Program-made: the position numbers and the translations under genes
The notes under the pieces: model-generated
Database searches by the model: none
Told to the model about the DNA's origin: nothing
Seen by the model: only the letters and a program-made list of their open reading frames with translations
NCBI GenBank assembly: GCA_022574065.1
Contig: JACZST010000067.1
Location: forward strand, 1 to 8,982
Length of the DNA stretch: 8,982 nucleotides
DNA from: Acidobacteriota bacterium
GTDB taxonomy: Bacteria > Actinomycetota > Acidimicrobiia > Spongiisociales > UBA5794
Direction of reading: 5' to 3'
Shown: positions 5,609-8,982 of the stretch, in pieces
How positions within the stretch are numbered: the stretch's first letter is position 1
Layout of the letters: each line of letters starts with the position of its first letter

Positions 5609-5616
5609 TACTTCCT

Positions 5617-6933
5617 ATGACCGCCATGCTCACCGCCACCAGGAATGCGTTCCGGATCCGCGATCTGCGGAACAAGATCCTGTTCACCCTTTTCATCTTC
5701 ATCCTGTATCGGTTCGGGGCCGCGGTGCCGGTGCCGGGCGTCGACCTGGATGCGATAGCGACATTTTCCGAGCAGGCGGCGAACCAGGGCTTCATCGGGG
5801 TGCTCAACCTGTTCTCAGGGGGGGCGCTGACCCGGTTGTCGGTGTTCGCCCTCGGGATCATGCCCTACATCACGGCGTCGATCATTCTCCAGCTGCTGGC
5901 GGTCGTTATTCCCCGTCTGCAGGCGTTGCAGGAGGAGGGTGAAACCGGGCGCAAGGTCATCACCCAGTGGACCCGTTACCTGACGGTGATCATCGCCCTG
6001 TTGCAGGCAACCGGGTTCTCCTTCTTGTTCCATTCCGGCCAGCTGACCGGCGGTATCGACCTGATCCCCGACTACACCATTCGCAACGTTGTGATCATCG
6101 TGATCACGATGACCGCAGGGACGGCTCTGCTGATGTGGTTCGGTGAGCTCATCACCCAGCGCGGGATCGGCAATGGCATGTCGCTGCTGATCTTCATCTC
6201 GATCGTCTCGCAGATCCCCTCCCAGCTGGGGATTCTGCTGAACAGCTCACCGACCGGGGTGTTCATCCTCATCGTTGGGACCATGGTTCTGTTGACGGTG
6301 GGGATTCTGTTCATCGAGCAAGGCCAGCGGCGGATTCCAGTCCAGTTCTCCAAACGCGTGCGCGGCCGCAAGGTGATGGGCGGCAATACCACCTACATCC
6401 CGATGAAGGTGAACATGGCCGGCGTCATCCCGGTGATTTTCGCAACCTCGATCATGTACTTCCCAGCCCTGCTGGCCTCTGTGCTGCCACCGACCGGGTG
6501 GGGCAACGCGGTGAGGAATTGGATCAACGACAACCTGCTGACGACGACGGGCGGCGGTTTCTCGCCGAGCCTTTGGTACATCGCCTTGCTCGCCCTGTTG
6601 GTCGTGTTCTTCACCTACTTCTACACCGCGATCCAGTTCGATCCTGCGAAGCAAGCCGACATGATCCAACGCCAGGGCGGGTACATCCCCGGTATTCGGC
6701 CGGGCCGGGCGACCGAGGAATACCTGGCGTACATATTGAGCAGGATCACCTTCCCCGGTGCGCTCTATCTGGCGATCGTGACCGTGCTCCCTTCGATCAT
6801 GGGATGGTATTTCGGGGTCCCGGTTGGGCTCTCCGGTGTGTCGATCATCATCGTGGCCGGTGTCGCCCTCGAGACGATGAAGCAGGTCGAATCGCAGCTG
6901 ATGATGAGGAACTACGAGGGGTTCTTGAGTTGA
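5617..6933 (+). CDS. secY: Preprotein translocase subunit SecY
   Basis: SecY is the channel-forming subunit of the SecYEG translocon, which exports unfolded proteins and inserts membrane proteins. The 438-residue product has ten predicted membrane segments, at roughly 20-36, 72-97, 119-139, 155-175, 187-207, 213-233, 266-290, 318-338, 374-394 and 399-419. Signature regions include the plug region NLFSGGALTRLSVFALGIMP, then YITASIILQLL at 84-94, RGIGNGMSLLIFISIVSQIP (182-201) and the cytoplasmic loop RGRKVMGGNTTYIPMKVN. The loop near 344-366 (AKQADMIQRQGGYIPGIRPG) is the expected contact site for SecA and ribosome. It ends RNYEGFLS. The start is 5617 by ribosome binding site spacing, or 5626 by homology. 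Its TGA lies at the edge of a heptamer array. Confidence 0.98.
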   Translation: MTAMLTATRNAFRIRDLRNKILFTLFIFILYRFGAAVPVPGVDLDAIATFSEQAANQGFIGVLNLFSGGALTRLSVFALGIMPYITASIILQLLAVVIPRLQALQEEGETGRKVITQWTRYLTVIIALLQATGFSFLFHSGQLTGGIDLIPDYTIRNVVIIVITMTAGTALLMWFGELITQRGIGNGMSLLIFISIVSQIPSQLGILLNSSPTGVFILIVGTMVLLTVGILFIEQGQRRIPVQFSKRVRGRKVMGGNTTYIPMKVNMAGVIPVIFATSIMYFPALLASVLPPTGWGNAVRNWINDNLLTTTGGGFSPSLWYIALLALLVVFFTYFYTAIQFDPAKQADMIQRQGGYIPGIRPGRATEEYLAYILSRITFPGALYLAIVTVLPSIMGWYFGVPVGLSGVSIIIVAGVALETMKQVESQLMMRNYEGFLS

Positions 6934-6961
6934 GTCGCGAGGCGCGAGGCGCGAGTCGCGA
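6934..6961 (+). repeat. Heptamer array filling the secY-adk gap
   Basis: Four units, GTCGCGA, GGCGCGA, GGCGCGA and GTCGCGA, tile the gap exactly from the base after the secY stop. GAGTTGA at 6927-6933, which contains the stop codon itself, fits the same phase as a degenerate fifth unit. Only three bases separate the array from the adk ATG, so it occupies the place where a ribosome binding site should be. Confidence 0.88.
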
Positions 6962-6964
6962 GTG

Positions 6965-7516
6965 ATGGGGCGGCGCATCTTGTTCTTGGGGCCTCCCGGG
7001 GCGGGAAAGGGCACCCAGGCGGCGATGCTCGCCACAGCCCTTGGTGTCCCCCACGTGTCGACGGGTGTCATGCTGCGCGAAGCCGTGGCCGCCGGGACCG
7101 AGCTGGGCAAACGGGCGAAGTCCATCATGGCCGGAGGCGATCTCGTGCCCGATGACCTCGTCGTAGCCATCGTCGAGGAACGCCTGGCCCGCGACGACGC
7201 CGCCTGCGGCTACCTGCTCGACGGGTTCCCACGCAACGTCGCCCAGGCTCGAGCCCTGACCGCGGCACTGGGTGACGACTCCGTTGAGGTGGCGCTGCTG
7301 CTCGAAGTCGACGAGGACGAGATCGTGGACCGGCTCATGAAACGGGCGGCCGAGGGCAGGGCGGACGACAACGAAGACACGATTCGGCGCCGCCTCGAGG
7401 TCTATCGCCAGGAAACCGAGCCGATGGTCGCCGCCTACGGCGACAAGGTGGTCGCGGTCGATGGGATGGGCGCTGTCGATGATGTGTTCGCCGGCGTTGT
7501 GAGGGCGCTGGTCTGA
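6965..7516 (+). CDS. adk: Adenylate kinase, short (LID-less insert) type
   Basis: Adenylate kinase is a cytosolic enzyme that interconverts ATP plus AMP with two ADP. The ATG at 6965 gives 183 residues. The P-loop GPPGAGKGTQ is at 9-18, the AMP-binding region STGVMLREAV at 32-41, and DGFPRN at 86-91. The arginine-rich RADDNEDTIRRRLEVYRQET is at 132-151, where long forms carry the extended LID and its zinc site; the short form here is common in Actinobacteria. Position 35 is Val where the family usually has Asp or Glu (STGD, STGE). There is no clear Shine-Dalgarno; weak GAGG copies lie in the repeat 15 or more bases upstream, and a GTG at 6962 is an alternative start. The stop overlaps map by one base. 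Confidence 0.97.
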   Translation: MGRRILFLGPPGAGKGTQAAMLATALGVPHVSTGVMLREAVAAGTELGKRAKSIMAGGDLVPDDLVVAIVEERLARDDAACGYLLDGFPRNVAQARALTAALGDDSVEVALLLEVDEDEIVDRLMKRAAEGRADDNEDTIRRRLEVYRQETEPMVAAYGDKVVAVDGMGAVDDVFAGVVRALV

Positions 7517-8292
7517 TGGCCGGCGCCAAGGTCCTGACCAAGAAGACCCCGGAAGACTTCGCCAAGATGGAAATCGCGGGACGCTGCGTCGCTGCGGTGC
7601 ACGATGCGGTCCGGGCGGCCATCGCTCCTGGGGTGACTACCGCGGCCCTGGAAGCGATCGGTGCCGAAGTAGTGAGGGACCACGGCTGCCGGCCGTCGTT
7701 TCTCGGCTACCACGGGTTCCCTGCGACGATCTGCACCTCCCCGAACAGAGCGATCGTGCACGGCATCCCCGGCGACTATGTGTTGCGAGACGGAGACATC
7801 ATCTCAATCGACGCCGGGGCGATCTATGAAGGGTGGCACGGTGACGCGGCCTTCACCGCTGCGGTCGGCGACGTCGCCGACGAGGTGCAAAAGCTGATCG
7901 ACGTCACCGAAGAGGCTTTGTGGAATGGGCTGCGCCAGGCGCGGGTGGGCAAGCGCCTCGGCGACATCGGTTACGCCGTCGAGGCAACCGCGGAACCGCA
8001 TGGGTTCGGCGTCGTCCGCGAGTACGTCGGGCATGGGATCGGCCAACAGATGCACGAATCGCCGAACATCCCGAACTACGGCACACCGGGCCGTGGGCTC
8101 AAGATCAAGACCGGGATGGCGCTGGCGCTCGAGCCGATGTTCAACCTCGGCGGAGCGGAGACGACCATGCTCGCCGACGATTGGACGGTGGTCACCGCCG
8201 ACGGGTCGTTTTCGGCTCATTTCGAGCACACGGTGCTGATCACCAAGGACGGCCCGCTGGTGTCGACCCTGCAGGAGCCGCTGCGACTCTGA
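7516..8292 (+). CDS. map: Type I methionine aminopeptidase
   Basis: The enzyme removes the initiator methionine from nascent proteins, using a two-metal centre in a pita-bread fold. The 258-residue product has the full set of ligands in order: D99 (in SIDAG), D110 (GWHGDAA), H173 (VGHGIG), E206 (LEPMF) and E237 (AHFEHTV). The catalytic histidines H82 (IVHGIP) and H180 (QQMHESP) are also present. The length fits the short bacterial type without the N-terminal zinc-finger or SH3-binding extension of some actinobacterial paralogues. The ATG overlaps the adk stop by one base. It is probably the last gene of the transcription unit, given the break and hairpin that follow. Confidence 0.98.
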   Translation: MAGAKVLTKKTPEDFAKMEIAGRCVAAVHDAVRAAIAPGVTTAALEAIGAEVVRDHGCRPSFLGYHGFPATICTSPNRAIVHGIPGDYVLRDGDIISIDAGAIYEGWHGDAAFTAAVGDVADEVQKLIDVTEEALWNGLRQARVGKRLGDIGYAVEATAEPHGFGVVREYVGHGIGQQMHESPNIPNYGTPGRGLKIKTGMALALEPMFNLGGAETTMLADDWTVVTADGSFSAHFEHTVLITKDGPLVSTLQEPLRL

Positions 8293-8317
8293 GGATCCAC
8301 AAGCCCGCGCTCCTGTT

Positions 8318-8338
8318 CGTAATACGTATACGTAATAC
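8318..8338 (+). promoter_or_regulatory. Palindromic AT-rich element upstream of the lipoprotein gene
   Basis: TACGTATACGTA at 8323-8334 is a perfect 12-bp palindrome. It lies within two direct copies of CGTAATAC (8318-8325 and 8331-8338), 13 bases apart. In GC-rich DNA this AT-rich patch in an intergenic region is a plausible operator or promoter core (TATACG and TAATAC are weak -10 like). No matching -35 is convincing, so the role is inferred. Confidence 0.4.
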
Positions 8339-8368
8339 CCATTTAGGTGGGATCACCTCGATGGGTTT
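8338..8368 (+). terminator. Hairpin after map, possible weak terminator or 5' UTR structure
   Basis: CCCAT at 8338-8342 pairs with ATGGG at 8361-8365, and AGGTG at 8345-8349 pairs with CACCT at 8354-8358. One T-G wobble and one mismatch lie between the stems, and the loop is GGAT. The total is about an 11-12 bp stem. Only TTT follows (8366-8368), so a rho-independent terminator is possible but weak. It could instead be a leader structure of the lipoprotein mRNA. Confidence 0.4.
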
Positions 8369-8402
8369 AGAGTCCGCTTTCAAAACTCCAATGGGGGAAT
8401 TC

Positions 8403-8918
8403 ATGAAACGTCTTACGTTGGTCTTCGTCTTGGCACTGTTGGCGGCGTCGTGTGGAGGAGAGGAGATCTCGGAGCGGATCGCGGAGCAAGCGATCGGTGG
8501 CAACGCCGACGTCGAGATATCCGGTGACGGCGACGACATCACCATCAATATCGAATCCGACGAGGGCTCCCTCTCGTTTGGCTTGGGGGCAGAGTTGCCG
8601 GACGAGCTGAACGTCCCGGTGCCGGATGGCGGCAACGTGATGGCGGCGGGCACGCAGAGCGACTCCGTGTTTGTCTCCGCCATTTTTCCCGCGGACCGCT
8701 ACGACGAGATGGTCGCTTTCTACGATTCGTGGACCGGAGGAACCGGGGACGAGTGGCAGATCCAGACGGCCTCTATCGATTTTGGCGGACAAACCCAGCG
8801 CAGTGCTGTGTGGACCAGTACCGGCAACGTCATCTTTATCTCGGTTACCGACTGCATCGACGCGGCCGCGAGTGGCACCGACTTCGATTCGACCTGCTTG
8901 ACGATCAACCAGAATTGA
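8403..8918 (+). CDS. Putative small lipoprotein of unknown function
   Basis: I do not recognise this gene as a named family. From the ATG at 8403 the product is 171 residues. It has a short basic start (MKR), a hydrophobic stretch (LTLVFVLALLAAS) and a cysteine at 17 in the context LAASC, which suggests a lipoprotein signal peptide and lipid anchoring outside the cytoplasmic membrane. The mature part is acidic and beta-rich in appearance (DVEISGDGDDITINIESDEG), then LPDELNVPVPDGGNVMAAGT, and ends with two more cysteines (151, 165) that could form a disulphide. The layout resembles secreted actinobacterial proteins with a 'PD..P.PDG' linker, but that is a loose impression. GGGGGA at 8393-8398 lies four bases before the start; in-frame ATGs at 8391 and 8361 are alternatives. 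It is 110 bases after map and probably separately regulated. Confidence 0.8.
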   Translation: MKRLTLVFVLALLAASCGGEEISERIAEQAIGGNADVEISGDGDDITINIESDEGSLSFGLGAELPDELNVPVPDGGNVMAAGTQSDSVFVSAIFPADRYDEMVAFYDSWTGGTGDEWQIQTASIDFGGQTQRSAVWTSTGNVIFISVTDCIDAAASGTDFDSTCLTINQN

Positions 8919-8982
8919 TCACCAGCTGCCTGTGTAACCCCAAAGGACCCGAGTCAGCCGCACCATGGTACGAATACCCAAT
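8919..8982. other. Non-coding 3' edge of the window
   Basis: No gene is visible. It contains ACCATGGT, an 8-bp palindrome at 8963-8970, and TACGAATACCCAAT at 8969-8982, which resembles the sequence at 8329-8343 before the lipoprotein gene. No terminator with a U-tract is seen after the lipoprotein stop. Confidence 0.5.

Larger units (their letters stand above)
5437..5616 (+). other. 180-bp non-coding gap between rplO and secY
   Basis: This is the only long gap inside the ribosomal cluster. About half of it is heptamer repeat (5438-5486 and 5526-5560). The remainder, 5487-5525 and 5561-5616, shows no clear terminator. I found no convincing promoter: TAACGT at 5595-5600 fits a TANNNT -10 box but has no well-spaced -35. 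A separate promoter for secY-adk-map is possible but not supported. Confidence 0.7.

Noticed and set aside
6247..7170. Large minus-strand open frame opposite secY and adk
   Set aside because: It is antisense to two conserved genes, has no family features, and such frames are common in GC-rich DNA.
7920..8918. 332-residue open frame that would fuse a map-overlapping segment to the lipoprotein
   Set aside because: Its first half is the out-of-frame shadow of map; the lipoprotein signal peptide with its own start at 8403 explains the real gene.

Overview
The window is the 3' part of an S10-type ribosomal protein cluster that runs straight into a spc-type cluster, all on the + strand. The DNA is GC-rich by eye. 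The gene order is the end of a probable rpsC, then rplP-rpmC-rpsQ-rplN-rplX-rplE-rpsN-rpsH-rplF-rplR-rpsE-rpmD-rplO-secY-adk-map, then one small lipoprotein gene. The order secY-adk-map, the protein styles (MLMPKR start of L16, short-type adenylate kinase) and an acidic ribosomal-protein tail carrying a 'sunset'-like domain fit a high-GC actinobacterial lineage. Acidimicrobiia or a relative is my best guess; this is inference, since no rRNA marker is present.

Region by region: 1-516 is the C-terminal tail of the gene before rplP. It is acidic, low in complexity, and holds a compact conserved-looking domain at about 262-399. 516-5436 is a nearly gapless run of thirteen ribosomal protein genes; almost every stop codon overlaps or abuts the next start (ATGA or TGATG), so they are probably translationally coupled. 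5437-5616 is the only long gap inside the cluster and is largely made of 7-bp repeats. 5617-8292 holds secY (translocon channel), adk (adenylate kinase) and map (methionine aminopeptidase). 8293-8402 is a non-coding junction with a palindrome and a hairpin. 8403-8918 encodes an unrecognised lipoprotein, and 8919-8982 shows no gene.

The genes form one growth-linked unit: ribosome assembly proteins of both subunits, the membrane channel that receives nascent chains, the enzyme that removes their initiator methionine, and the enzyme that balances adenine nucleotides.

The real surprise is not a gene. Degenerate 7-bp tandem arrays (forms such as GTCGAGA, CTTGCGT and GTCGCGA) occur at several separate places. 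Two lie inside the probable rpsC tail, two fill much of the rplO-secY gap, and one fills almost the whole secY-adk gap. They look like one family of short heptameric tandem repeats that has invaded an otherwise tightly packed essential operon, including coding sequence. I see no CRISPR array, RNA gene, transposon or defence system.
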